DNA of 64,000 bases from Persicaria tinctoria (taxonomy: Eukaryota > Streptophyta > Magnoliopsida > Caryophyllales > Polygonaceae), in the NCBI GenBank assembly GCA_037127255.1, contig JBANSL010000005.1, positions 6,138,001 to 6,202,000 on the forward strand, written 5' to 3'. The notes under the pieces were generated by a model. It was not told the origin of the DNA. It did no database searches and saw only the letters and a list, made by a program, of their open reading frames with translations. Below, piece by piece: positions 36,297-48,043 of this stretch. How positions within the stretch are numbered: position 1 is the first letter of the stretch; each line of letters begins with the position of its first letter. The position numbers were made by a program, and so were the translations under genes.

Positions 36297-39200
36297 CTTT
36301 TTTTTTTAATAGGTAAGAATTCGGTTGGCTAACCACCTAACCGATTGCATCCCGACGGATGAGATCAATGAGATCATTGTGTAATGACAAGGCCACCCCA
36401 TTAACAAGACGGCCAAGGTGTGCAACCTTGTCAGCCGACCTGTTACCCTCACGGGGCACATGCGAGAAAAGCACATTTTCAAAATCTGTAAATTGTCTCT
36501 TAATGTCTCCCATAATTAGTTCAATTTCTCATGGACATGTTTGATTATTTTGTAGGCTATCAATAACGATTTTAGAGTCACCTTCTATGATTACGTTTGT
36601 ACGTCGGATTTGTCTAATTGCATGAAGACCTAGCTGCAAGGCCATGGTTTCTGCCATAAAGGGGGATTGATCTCCTAGTTTCTTTGCACCTACCGATATC
36701 ATTTTTCCTTCGTGGTCCCTGATTATAAACCCTGTTGTAGATTGTCCCGATCTATCAGTGAAGTTTCACCATCGAAATTCATTTTCAGAAATCCATATTC
36801 CGGTTTACGCCATTTAACATTCTTTCTACTTATCTTCTTCTTTTGGTGTGACACAGGGTTAGTTTTTGTAGCGGTTATCTCGTCCCCTTCCGACCATCCC
36901 TTTCTCCATTGTTCTTTTACGTTGCGAACAAATTGCTGCATCTCAAAAATCTGGTTTTTTGCTCCTTTCAAAGGCTAGTTGGTTTCTAAAAAACCATAAC
37001 GTCCACCATCTCACTGCTATCTCTTGCTTTTGTTCCTTGGACGTGTGTGACCCTAAGAGAGTCATTATTGATTTTCCACTCCACCTAGCGTTACTGCCCT
37101 GATTGAGAATGTGAATTTGTCGCGGTAACACTAGCCCATTATTACGAGCAAACGAGCATTCTATAAACAGGTGTTGTTCATCCTCCACCCCAGCATCACG
37201 TAATACACATTGGGTTAGTATTGGGGTTCCTCGTTTGCTCAATCTATCTTTTGTCGGTAAACCATTCTGGGCTACTTTCCACAAGAAATTTTTAATTTTT
37301 GGAAGCGTATCCACCTTCCAAATCCAGTAATTAGGATCATCCGTAAAGGAATCCGTATTCGATATCAAATTGACTGCACTTGACGTTGTAAACCATCCCA
37401 TTTTGTCAGGCCACCAGTAAAGTCTATCTGGCATTGGTTTTGTCGGTAATGGGGAGTCCATTATTTTTTGGACCAATTCCTTGTCGATGGTTTCCGAAAG
37501 TTTGCTTCTATCCCACTGCCCATTCGTAATGAATTCACTAACAGTTAATTTCTCATTCAAGGTATATCGTCTGCCGGTTATTTGCTCTAATGTCATGTTG
37601 TTGACCCACCTGTCCGTCCAGAAATTAACAGATGCGTCATCACCTATTGACCATATCAATCCAGTTTTGAACTTAGGAATTAGCGATGCAGCATTTCTCC
37701 ATTGCCATGACGCATTTTTAGTTTGTTCATGGTTTAAGATGTCAGAATTTTTTAGATATTTATGTTTTATTATTTGTACCCATATATTATGTGGTTTTGC
37801 AAGTGTTTTCCATAGTAATTTCATCTGTAATGCTTCATTCATAGTTTGAGACTTTCTTATTCCCAAGCCTCCTTTGTTCTTTGGTTTACATATTCTATCC
37901 CAACTAATTAGGGGTCTATGCTGTAGATCTTTATTCCAGAAGAAAGAGCGGTTTACTTGGTCTAGAGTTTTATGAATCGATGCTGGTAACATGAAACTTT
38001 GCATTGCAAAGAGAGGTTTGGACGCTAAATTAGCGTTGATTATAATGGCTCTTCCTTGTTGCGAGATTGAGTTGGCTTTCCACTTAGATAGCTGGTTCTT
38101 TGTCTTAAATACAATTTCCTCAAAAGTGCTTTTGTTTACCTTTCCGCATATAATTGGACAGTCTAGGTATTTCTCCATTGCCCTTGTATGGGGGGCTTGA
38201 AGGGAGTTATGTAGTAGTTGAATTCTGTTTCCAGGAACTCCTTTAGTGGTTTGGAAAGATGATTTATGGAAGTTAACTTTCTGACCCGATAGCTGGCAAT
38301 ACTCATCTATGATTTCTTTGACCTTTAGGCTAGCTTCTAAGGAAGCTTTTGAGAATATAATTATGTCGTCCGCAAATGCTAAGAAAGGTACCGAGGGGCC
38401 TCCACGACCAAATCTAAATCCAATTTTAGTCGCTGGCTGAAGCGATTCCTGGTGTAGTCGCCTACTCAGTATTTCTGCCCCTAGTATAAATAGGTATGGG
38501 GAGATAGGATCTCCTTGCCGAATTCCTCTTGAAGGGCAGAACACTTGTGTCGGAGAGTTGTTCACAAGGATAGAGAAGGAGGCAGTAGAGACACATTCTT
38601 TTATCCATTTGATGAACGTCGGATGGAAACCAAATCTCTTCATTATTTCCCAGGAATAGTCCCAATTTACCTTATCGTATGCTTTTTCCATATCCAACTT
38701 TATTGCCATCCATCCCTCCGACCCAAGCCTAGTCTTGAAAGAATGGAAAATTTCACGGGCAATCAGCACATTGTCCTGAATTGCTCTGTCCGCGACAAAG
38801 GCACCTTGAAGCGGGTGGATTAGCTTTCCCGTTGGACTCTTCAATCGTTCTGTTAGGATTTTGGAAATGATTTTGTACATAGTCGAACATAAACTTATCG
38901 GCCTATAATTATTTGTTGTAGTTGGGTTATCCATTTTTGGTAGTAAAGTAATGAAAGTATGATTCACTTGCCGCAACATCTTTCCTGATATGAAAAAAAA
39001 TTTAACAGCTCTTATCACAGACGGACCAACAATATCCCAGTATGTTTTGTAAAATTCTACTGTAAACCCATCCGGGCCGGGCGATTTATTTTTCCCTAGG
39101 CTAAACACTTCCCTTTTAACCTCACTATTCCCTACCGGTTTTATTAATTCTGCATTTTCTCTGTCTGTAATGCACGAGGAGATTAGATTCATTGTTTCGC

Positions 39201-39299
39201 TCCATGTTGATTGATTTGGCCTATCCCTTTTAAACCGTTTTTCAAAATCCTTTTGTATTTCAATTTTAATATTTTCCTCTCCCATAATTCACTACAAAA

Positions 39300-39560
39300 A
39301 AAAAAGAATTTTGCCACGCACGGTAGCAACGGCAAGGGTCTGCCGTAGCTAGGAGGGTGATGTTGGCCACGGTGGAGCTACGGTTGAGGAGCACGGTAGC
39401 AACGGCAAGGGTCTGTCGTAGCTAGTAGGTAGAATTTGACTGTCGTCTAGCAACGGAAGAGGGGCCGTAGCTGAAATTTGCCACGGCAAGAGCTATCCCG
39501 TGGCTAGCTTCACTTCAGCTGGCGGCCATGGGTGTGACGTCAAGACTCAGCCGTGGCAAA
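39300..39560. repeat. left subterminal repeat array of the CACTA element
   Basis: Contains the block GCACGGTAGCAACGGCAAGG twice (about 39318 and 39391), plus several CCGTAGCTA, CCGTGGC and GCCACGG motifs in both orientations. In known CACTA elements such arrays bind the element-encoded protein; that role is inferred here. Confidence 0.75.
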
Positions 39561-40678
39561 AAAAATTGGAATGGCGCCAAAATTATACACTCGCTCCAAA
39601 ACTAAATTAAGCCCAAATCTCAAATCCCACTTTCTATCTTCTTCTCTCTCCAACACCCGACTTTTTCTCTCTCCACGTTCAAACCCTAAATCCCAAATCC
39701 CAAATTCCCCACGTTCAACCCCAAATCTCTTCACATTCAACCCTAAATCGCTATGTAGATCTGACGACGTCTTCTTCTTCCGGTCTGAAGTCGGCCTACA
39801 GAGCACAGACTTGGCGTCGACTCTCCCTCCTCCTCCGCCTCTCGTACCGCACGGACTCTCCCTCCTCCTCCGCCTCTCGTACTCCCTCCTCTTACCTCCT
39901 CTTACTGCCTCTCGTACCGCCTCTCGCACTTGGCGTCGACTCTCCCTCCTCTTCCAGCTGCTGTTTGCCTCTCGTGGAGCCTAGGGTTTCGATTGCAGCT
40001 TCGAGTAACATCTTGTTCGCCCTAGGTTCGTTCAAATCCCCTCCTTTTTTGTGCTTGCAAAACTTTTTAGTAGCTTGAATTGTTCTATGAGTGAACTTAG
40101 GGTTTCTTGTCATCATTCATCTGCTATAAATCGTGATTAGGTTTGTGATATTCATCTGCTATGAGTGAACTTAGGGTTTCTTTCCAATTGGTGTGTTATT
40201 TTACCCCCGATTTGTTTTGCGATTGTATTAGGCGGGCTTGTGTAATTGGATGACGGGCTCGCTCAATTTGGGTGTATTTATAAATCGTGTTTAGGTTTGT
40301 GATATTTATCTGCTTGTTAGTTCGTGTGGCATGAGGCTGAATTTGTGCTTTCTGGTTAAATCTTCTTATCTGCTAGAGTACTTTTATGCCATTTTGTGGA
40401 TCCTTCTTGCACTAATGACCAATTGAGATTAAAGCCCTAAAAATTGAAGTGTTGTGTGTGTGCTTTATGAAGGATGTTCAGTGGTTATTTGATTGTGAGT
40501 TGTCACAAAAGTCAGTGGTTAGCCGACACGACCTTGAAACTCTTGCTATGTCTCCATGTCATTATACAGGACAAACTTTCAATATTTACTTATTCTGCAT
40601 TTTATTTTGGTTTATGAATGAATTATACTGATAAGACTCATTGTTAATTTGAATTTTTTTTTTCTGAATGTTGTTCAG
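39561..40678 (+). other. leader-like region upstream of the captured exons
   Basis: A CT-rich stretch (39600-39960) with the phrase CCTAGGGTTTCGATT resembles a plant 5' UTR or promoter-proximal region, followed by T-rich intron-like sequence up to the AG before 40679. Frames of 143 and 129 codons on opposite strands (39553-39984 and 39929-39540) are low-complexity and not convincing. It could drive or lead a chimeric transcript into the carboxypeptidase exons; no exon carrying the start of the enzyme is visible. Confidence 0.45.
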
Positions 40679-41988
40679 TAAATGATGCTTATGCATTCCT
40701 GCATAACTGGTTCGTCGAGTTCCCATCGTATAGGAGACGGGCCTTTTACATTGCAGGCGAGAGCTATGCAGGAAAATATGTCCCGGTTTTAGCTGAACTC
40801 ATCCAAGACAAGAACAAAGATCCATCTCTTTATATTGATCTCAAGGGTATTCTGGTATGTTGTTTGAGTTTAGCCTCTTATAATCAGTCTTAAAATGGAG
40901 ATAGTTTCCTGATTAAATCGCGTAAAATGGTCAGTTGGGTAACCCTGAGACGTCGGATTCAGATGACTGGAGAGGCATGGCAGACTATGCCTGGAGCCAT
41001 GCTGTGATTTCTGATGAGACCCACCGGATCATAGGAGAGACTTGTGACTTTGCCAGCAGTGATCCATGGAGCAATGTCGGATGTAGCCATGCGGTGGATG
41101 AGATGCTAACTCAGTACAATGAAATCGACATCTACAACCTGTACACTTCTGTTTGCATTGGCAATAAGACCAAATCTGAAAACGGATCACAACAACAACA
41201 ACAAGTCCTTTTCAAACTCTCCTCTACAACAGTGAGATTACTTTGTTTTCCTTCTATATGATGTTGAGACGTCGAAAAAATGATAGTATATGTATATGTA
41301 CAGATGCCTAGGATCATGGGAGGCTATGATCCTTGCCTTGACAGCTCTACCGAGGCTTTCTACAACAGACCGAATGTTCAAAGGGCGCTTCATGTTAGTG
41401 ATGGTTACAAGCTCAGGAAGTGGAGCATGTGCAAGTAACTTGATTGTCCCTATTACCCTCTAAACATATGTATTTGTTTGATCATATTCTATACACTGTT
41501 GAGCTTGATTATGTGTCGTTTGTCGCTGCAGCTACACGATGTTCAACAACTGGAACTACACAAAGCCGACAGTCCTTCCCATCTACCGGAAGCTGATAGT
41601 TGCAGGACTTAGAATATGGGTTTACAGGTAACTAACTAGGTACATTTCTGGTGTGATACTATGATGATCTTAACATTTTTTAGAGTTGATTTCTCAGTGG
41701 AGATACGGATGGAAGAGTTCCGGTGCTGTCGACAAGATACAGCATAGACGCTCTCGGTCTCCCTATAACGAAAGCATGGAGCCCTTGGTACCATGAGGAA
41801 CAGGTAATGCACATGAGATTGCCTTGGCATATATGTTTCATAGTTACTGTCTAACTAGTGACCTTAGGTACTTGTCTTTAACAGTTTTAGCGCGATTTTT
41901 GAAACATATTGGTTTTCATATGGTAATGTTTTAGGTGAGTGGATGGTATCAAGAGTACCAAGGGCTGACATTTCTCACTTTGTTCTAG
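40679..41988 (+). pseudogene. captured serine carboxypeptidase-like (SCPL) gene fragment, six exons
   Basis: Peptidase family S10, normally secreted or vacuolar. Exons 40679-40854, 40935-41231, 41304-41434, 41532-41627, 41698-41803 and 41935-41988 have GT-AG introns, and the frame is preserved across all five junctions. Exon 1 has the nucleophile motif GESYAG and KYVP. Exon 2 has LGNPETSDSDDWRGMADYAW and YNLYTSVC. Exon 3 has GGYDPC and NRPNVQRALHV. Exons 4-5 give [11 protein letters not shown] with the catalytic Asp. Exon 6 ends LTFL and a stop, so the final His-containing segment is missing, as are the signal peptide and the N-terminal oxyanion region. Host gene capture by a CACTA element is known; activity here is very unlikely. 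Confidence 0.9.
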
Positions 41989-42778
41989 AGCAGGCAAATA
42001 TTACTTACCACCTTCACTTTCCTAAGCTCCTTTTGTCCTAACCTTCACTTTGGGCCATCCTTGCTATGTTAATTGGAAAAAAAAAAAATTGCATCTGAAT
42101 CTTAATGCTTTGAGGTTCTTGTGCTTTCAGTCGTGAACCAACTGTTGGAAAAACAAAGCCATAAACGATACTTCGCCAATTGACAACCAAGAAGGGGCAG
42201 GTATCTTTTATGCACTTAGCTTATAAATGTAGTTGACTCTAGTAATTTCTATGATTCAAAACAGCCTTCACATGGTATCTGCTATTCAGTAATGTTTGTT
42301 CGCTGCATCACATGACCATCTTTTGTCATTTCGTCTCTGATACTGCTCCATCTTTCTGCTCTTTATCCTGCCTGCCTTCCTGTAGATTAGCACCAACTAG
42401 AACCGTGGAATCAGATTTATTTTAACCACTAGATATGTTTTGAGTTTGTTTTTGCTGACTATGTTTGCAAGGGAACGATTATCTATATTTAGAAAAAAAA
42501 GTTTTTGATTCGTAGAGTATTTATAATGCGTGTTGTACTTGATTGTCTTTTAATTAGTAAGAGAATTCTTATCTTGAATTGTATTGCAAATTCTAATGTT
42601 GATGGTCATTCCACTAAATGCTTGTAGCTATTTCTATCTGCTAACAGGATTTCATGTACCATTGTTTGTCTTATCTAGGTGTACAGCTAGAATCAGGGGA
42701 AAAGAGATGTAGAAACCCTCTTAACCATGGGAATTATGGAAGATGCTAGCATTTTTCCACAACCTGCATGAGGTAAGG
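41989..42778. other. non-coding CACTA interior after the captured exons
   Basis: T-rich sequence that may be intron or 3' flank of the captured carboxypeptidase gene. I see no exon for the missing C-terminus with the GAGHEVP-type motif, no ORF with recognisable content, and no terminal repeat. Confidence 0.5.
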
Positions 42779-44729
42779 TGATAGCGATCAAGATCCGATG
42801 ATTCCCGACGACAAGACGATTCACGGTGAAAGCTTGCATTGCTCAAAGATCAACCGTGAACTCAAGCTTTTGGTGTGCAACTTCATTCCGCCGTGACATC
42901 GTCTAGCCTGACTCGATATCGAGTGAGTGTCACTCGATATCGACTGGGTCTTGTCTTGCCGGATTTTGTCTTGGGATATTTTTATTATATCTTTCTTTAT
43001 TTTTATTTATTAGTTGTTGAATAAAAAGTGGGGAAATTGATATTCCCTTACTTATGGCTATTTTTGGATATTTAGGTAGATGGGATATTTTTAATATTTA
43101 TCTATGTTTATTTTAATTTATTAGATAAATGAGAGAACTAGGGTTTCCTTTGCAAGGAACCACTCTCATTCACCATCAAATCCTATTTAAGTTGTATTTT
43201 CTTCTTCTTTTGTTTTCACGTTGAATTAAATAGAAGAGCGCTTGGCTAAGCGTTCTCTTCTTTGTTCAACCCTAATACGCTCTCTCACGCTCTTTCATCC
43301 ACACTTGTTCCTAGTCTGCCGATCAATTAATTCCAATTGCAAATTTGGCACCATATTTGCAATTAAGCCGTAATTGCGAAACATCATTCCTTTCCCACTT
43401 GTATTAGCCAATTTCGATTGGAATTATGGTTAAGCTGCCATATGTGACGTAAATTGGTGAAGTCAATGACGTAGTCTCATTCCGCCGATCGAGAGGAAGT
43501 CAAGCCGCTATTGTTGATCATTATTTAGCACTTTGTTAATTAGTTGGCCGATCTCATGGCCGAGTGGGCTGATTCAAGTGATTGATCGAGAATCAATCGA
43601 TTGCGCGCACAAACGAGTCGAGATTGGTCTTAAGACGTCGCAAGATCCGAACAATTCGAGTCGTTGGAGATCACAACGAATCAACTGGTATCAGAGCCAA
43701 GGTTATGCAAGTCTTAAGCCTTGATTCGTTTACTTGAGTGATCTATTTCGTGTCTATTTTTTCAGCCCCTATGCCGATTTAATTTGGGTATATTTCTTAT
43801 AATTTTCGCATCTTTTAACCCTAAAATTGGCATTAGTTGGTGATTTGCTTGTTGGATCTATAACTTGGAAGATGATTGAGTTCTTAGTTGCAAGTTTCAT
43901 TGCTTTGTTTTGCTATATCATGTCTATGAATGAGTTCTTGGATGATTGTTTATTGATGATCTTGCACCACAAAAGAACCCTAATTCTCCCAATTTGATCA
44001 GCTATTTGCCCTAGTTGTTAATTTTGCTTACTACATAGATCAGAACCACCGATTACACAAAAAAAAGAGGAAGAGAAGTTGTCTTGCATTTGTGAGTTAG
44101 TAACTCATATATATACATTGTTCATTTGCTTATATTGCATCCATTGCTACATGATTGATGATCTATTAGGTTTTAAGCTCCACTAAGAACTCTTATTTGT
44201 GTGATTTCGAGCCGTGCCGACACTGGGGCCGTGGTCACACCCATCTTTCTCTGAGCCGTGTTGCAACCGTCGGATAATAGTCGACGGAGTGTGTGCACTT
44301 TTTAGCCCTTGTGTTGCTCGCATTATTTACTTTCCTTAGTTGCTGAATTTTTTAGCTTCACATTGTATTCCTCATTGCATTATCTTGTTAGTTGCAATTT
44401 CATATTTAGCCGCATATCATCGATTGCATCTCCTTGCATACTCTTTTTGTGGCTATCTCTCGCATTTTGCTTTGATATTTTGCTACTTTCATCATTGTAT
44501 AGTTCTGTCACGCCCTTTCATCCACACTTGTTCCTAGTCTGCTGATCAATTAATTCCAATTGCAAATTTGGCACCATATTTGCAATTAAGCCGTAATTGC
44601 GAAACATCATTCCTTTCCCACTTGTATTATAGCCAATTTCGATTGGAATTATGGTCAAGCTGCCATATGTGACGAAAATTGGTGAAGTCAATGACGTAGT
44701 CTCATTCCGCCGATCGAGAGGAAGTCAAG
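42779..44729 (+). mobile_element. remnant LTR retrotransposon inside the CACTA element
   Basis: A candidate 5' LTR 42779-43683 begins TGATAGCG and ends ATCA, followed two bases later by the priming site TGGTATCAGAGCC (43686-43698) for initiator tRNA-Met. A 220-bp part of the LTR (43285-43504) recurs as a direct repeat at 44508-44729, presumably a truncated 3' LTR. The interval between has no gag or pol. No target duplication found, so ends are tentative. Confidence 0.7.
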
Positions 44730-44800
44730 GATCAAATCTCGCAACAAAGATGATCATGACGTTATTGAAGCTATTGTAAGTTTGTTCGACCTTGTATATA

Positions 44801-45035
44801 CTCCCTCCGTTCCATAATACATGTCCTTTTACTTTTCTGCACGTTTTTTAAGGAGCGAAAAACTCTATAAAATATTAATTTTTCAATTAATTTTTTTATA
44901 TAATTTGATACTTGTTACTAATAAATATCAAATTATATAAAAAAATTAATTAAAAAAATAATATTTTATAGAGTTTTTCGCTCATTAAAAAACGTGCCCA
45001 AAACTAAAAGGACATCTATTGTGGAACGGAGGGAG
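44801..45035. mobile_element. Stowaway (Tc1/mariner-type) MITE
   Basis: 235 bp, inverted ends CTCCCTCCGTTCCATAATA on the left and CTCCCTCCGTTCCACAATA on the right (inwards), TA duplications at 44799-44800 and 45036-45037. Nearly a complete hairpin. CTCCCTCCGTTCC is the classic Stowaway terminus. Confidence 0.97.
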
Positions 45036-45133
45036 TATCAAAATTTATTTCAAATCCTTACGTGTGCGGACACTCTTTAAATTTTTCTTTTTGCATTGTC
45101 ATAATGTAGAAGGAATATAACACACTATTAAGT

Positions 45134-45333
45134 TTGGAACCAGAGGATCAATTAATATCCACCCACTTTATCTTATTGAAATCTATTTCCAATGAGGATG
45201 TGCTACGCCAATTCAAAGAGGTGGCTAACAACCTCACAAAGATTGTCGAACAGAAACTTGTAGACTTCAAAGCTGACTTGATGACGACTTTCGGGTGCAA
45301 TGATAGGGGAAGCTCACAATCACAAGCACAGGT
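45134..45333 (+). other. coding-like segment of unknown origin in the CACTA element
   Basis: An open stretch reading about 65 residues with a helical, charged character (FKEVANNLTKIVEQKLVDFKADL) that ends at CACAG-GTTAG, a plausible splice donor. A second acidic stretch lies near 45913-45985 (DDDESEEEEDDACSDDPPARLAE, in pieces). Possibly exons of another captured gene or a decayed CACTA ORF. I do not recognise it. Confidence 0.4.
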
Positions 45334-46319
45334 TAGTTTAACTTTTGCTATATGGTGTTTAGCGTTTAGGTGTTTCTTCTCATCCAATTTTCATATGCAC
45401 ATCCATATCCTAGTGATTATTATTATTCAATTGATCCACTCTTGTGTTTAATTAGGCTACTTTTACCCATTATATATTGAATTGTCTTAGTCACTGATGG
45501 ATTCATCATATGCCATGGTTTTTTAATTAGGATACTTTTTGGTATGTACTGTTATACTAATAAATTGAAAGGAAAAAAAAAAGATAAAATACAAAGGATA
45601 TATAACTATTTGTGTCATGTTATCACTTAGTTCTAGTGACCTATACAATCAAGTGAATGTTATACTAAATGTTTGGAATGTACTGTTTTTTCAAGATCCG
45701 AATAGGGGAACTTTATTTCTCTCGATAAATCAAGTGAATGCTTTACATTTTTTTTGATAGATAACGTCGAGTCTATTTCTTTCGATAAATCTGTTTTTAC
45801 GTGCTTTTTATTACAGGCAAATAGTGTCCATCAGAGAGAGTCTATAGGAGAAGGAGCTCTTCTCTTATCCCCCCCCCGATCAACCACTGAAGACCACGAC
45901 CCCGATCACCGCTGAAGATGATGATGAATCTGAGGAAGAAGAAGATGATGCATGCAGTGACGACCCTCCAGCAAGGCTTGCTGAATGAAGTGGTGAAATG
46001 GGGATTCAAACTGGCACCAAGATCAGGACATTGCGCCCAATTTTTAGCTTTATGTAAGTACATTCTCATTTTGTCGGGAAGTTTGAACTTTAGACTAAAG
46101 ACTTCAAATGCATAAGTCGTTTGTGTGACCTTTCAAATAATTAGGTGTAATTACAATGTTGAATGCACTTTTGCTTTGTCTGAATATGTAATTTGGAAGA
46201 ATTGTTATGGTTGTACAATTTTTGTGAAGTTGCTTTGATAGACACATTAGGACAGGTTTGATTAGGCACATTAGGACAGGTTTGGATTATGAGAATGAAA
46301 ACAGGAGAAAATTGGGTTG
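45334..46319. other. non-coding CACTA interior
   Basis: AT-rich sequence between the coding-like segment and the right subterminal array, including a C-run at 45870-45878. No gene or repeat recognised apart from the acidic stretch mentioned for 45913-45985. Confidence 0.45.
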
Positions 46320-46860
46320 CCATTACACTTGGCAACGACTATATACCGTGGCGAGATGGAGAAATAGTCGAGGAAATTAGCATCGGGGTCTTGCCGTGGC
46401 AAGGTGTGAAAATGCGTTAGAATTCTGGCGGTATATTTTTTTAAAAATTCATACCGTAGCCACGGCGTTCTACCGTCGCAAACTGGTGAAAATGGCGCCA
46501 AATTAGGGAGGGAAATTTTTGGCTGGAAATTGGGTACTACTCTAATAGCCACGGCAGAAGCCCGTCGCAAAATGTGAAAAAATGGCGCCAAATTTTGGTG
46601 GGAAATTGTTGGATGAAACTTACCTAGCTACGGCAACTCTCTGGGGTGGCGAAATGTGGTTCCTTTGGACAAGCGTCGCTATTCCGTCGCTATGCCGTGG
46701 CTAGGTTGGTCGCCACGGCTATCATCCGTAGCTATTATCATTTTGCCACCGCAGACTTCGCCACCCCTAGTTTCCCGTGGCTACGTCCGTGGCTAAATGG
46801 GTTTTGCCACCCCAAATCAGCTTTTCGCCACGGTAAATTGCCGATGCTAAATTCTTTTTT
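46320..46860. repeat. right subterminal repeat array of the CACTA element
   Basis: Dense GCCACGG, CCGTGGC, CCGTCGC and CCGTAGC motifs in both orientations, plus a repeated AATGGCGCCAAATT block (about 46490 and 46575) that also appears near 39571 on the left side (GGCGCCAAAATT). The frames overlapping this array are not genes. Confidence 0.75.
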
Positions 46861-48043
46861 TTTTTTGTAGTGATTTGTGTCCCTTCTGCTGTATTAATTG
46901 ATCTGATTATTTTTCTATTTTGCCTACCGGACGCTATCTTGTGGAAATATGATGAATTTATGTCTGCTAATTTAACATGTTTAGTCTTCGCTCGTTGACT
47001 CCAATATGTTTTATGGAAATTGATTAACGCATCTCTCTTCTTTAACAACCGTGTTTGTTTTGTCTCTAGATTGTTATCCGTTCTTGCGCATAATAGGTTC
47101 TGGACTTCGATCAAATCTTTCTCCACTTCCTTTAGTTGCTTAAAAATATTTCCGAATGTTTTTTGGTTCCATTCCTTGATTTTTGCTTTTAAAACTTTTG
47201 TCTTAAACGTCAGCTGGAACATTGTCGAGCCTCCACAACTTGCCCTCCATGCTTGTTTTACAATATTTTTCAAGTCTTTTCTTTTTAGCCACATATTTTC
47301 AAATTTAAAAGGTGCAGGTTTTGGTTGGTTTCCTATCTGGAGATCTACAGATATCGGACAGTGATCCGAAGTAGAGAAGGCGTGGTGCATTAATCTCAAG
47401 GAAGGACACTTATCGATAATCCCCATTTGAACAAGCACCCTATCCAATCTTTCTAGAGTCTTGTCTTCTCCTGACTTTTTTTTCCTCCAAGTAAACCTAT
47501 TTCCAATAAAAGGGATGTCAATAAGCTCGCCCCTTTCTTTAATATCTGCTAACCTTCTAAAGCGTGCCATTTAGGGTTCTGCCCCTCCTTGTTTATCAAT
47601 GCTTTCCGCTATTTCATTGAGATCCCCCATTAAAATGCATGGGATTGTGGATTCAGCGATCATTTGACCTATTTCTTCCCAAAATTGTGGTTTTTCCCTT
47701 TCTTGGGCTGGACCGTAGGCCATGAAGATTTTGCATTTGAAATTTACTTTATAGTTATTATATTCTAAGCATATAAATCTTTCCCTTGTCGTTGTTACTG
47801 CAATTGATTCTTGAGTTAGGTGGTGGGCTTTCCACAGAACTCCTATTCCCCCGGATTTTCCGCGAGCTGGGACCCAGCAAGCAGAATCAAATCCAGCATT
47901 TCGCCAAAGTTTTTCGTCAGGAATATTTTTTGATTTTGTCTCCATTATTGCCATTAGTTGAATATTCTGAATTTTACAGAACGTGCTAAGTTCGGCCCAT
48001 AAATTCGGGTGGCCAAACCCTCTAACATTCCATGCTCCTATTT

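Larger units (their letters stand above)
39290..46872. mobile_element. CACTA (En/Spm-type) element carrying host gene exons
   Basis: 7583 bp with inverted ends CACTACAAAAAAA...GAATTTWGC on both sides and a 3-bp duplication ATT (39287-39289 and 46873-46875). Subterminal regions (39300-39560 and 46320-46860) are packed with short motifs such as GCCACGG, CCGTAGCTA and CGTGGC in both orientations, typical of CACTA transposase-binding arrays. No transposase gene is recognisable. The interior holds six exons of a serine carboxypeptidase-like gene, an LTR element remnant, a Stowaway MITE and an unidentified coding-like segment. Non-autonomous. Confidence 0.93.

Noticed and set aside
39540..39984. 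Opposed frames of 129 and 143 codons near the CACTA left end
   Set aside because: Low-complexity CT-rich leader sequence read on both strands; no domain. Better explained as a captured 5' leader.
46646..46870. Short frames over the right CACTA end
   Set aside because: They translate the subterminal repeat array.
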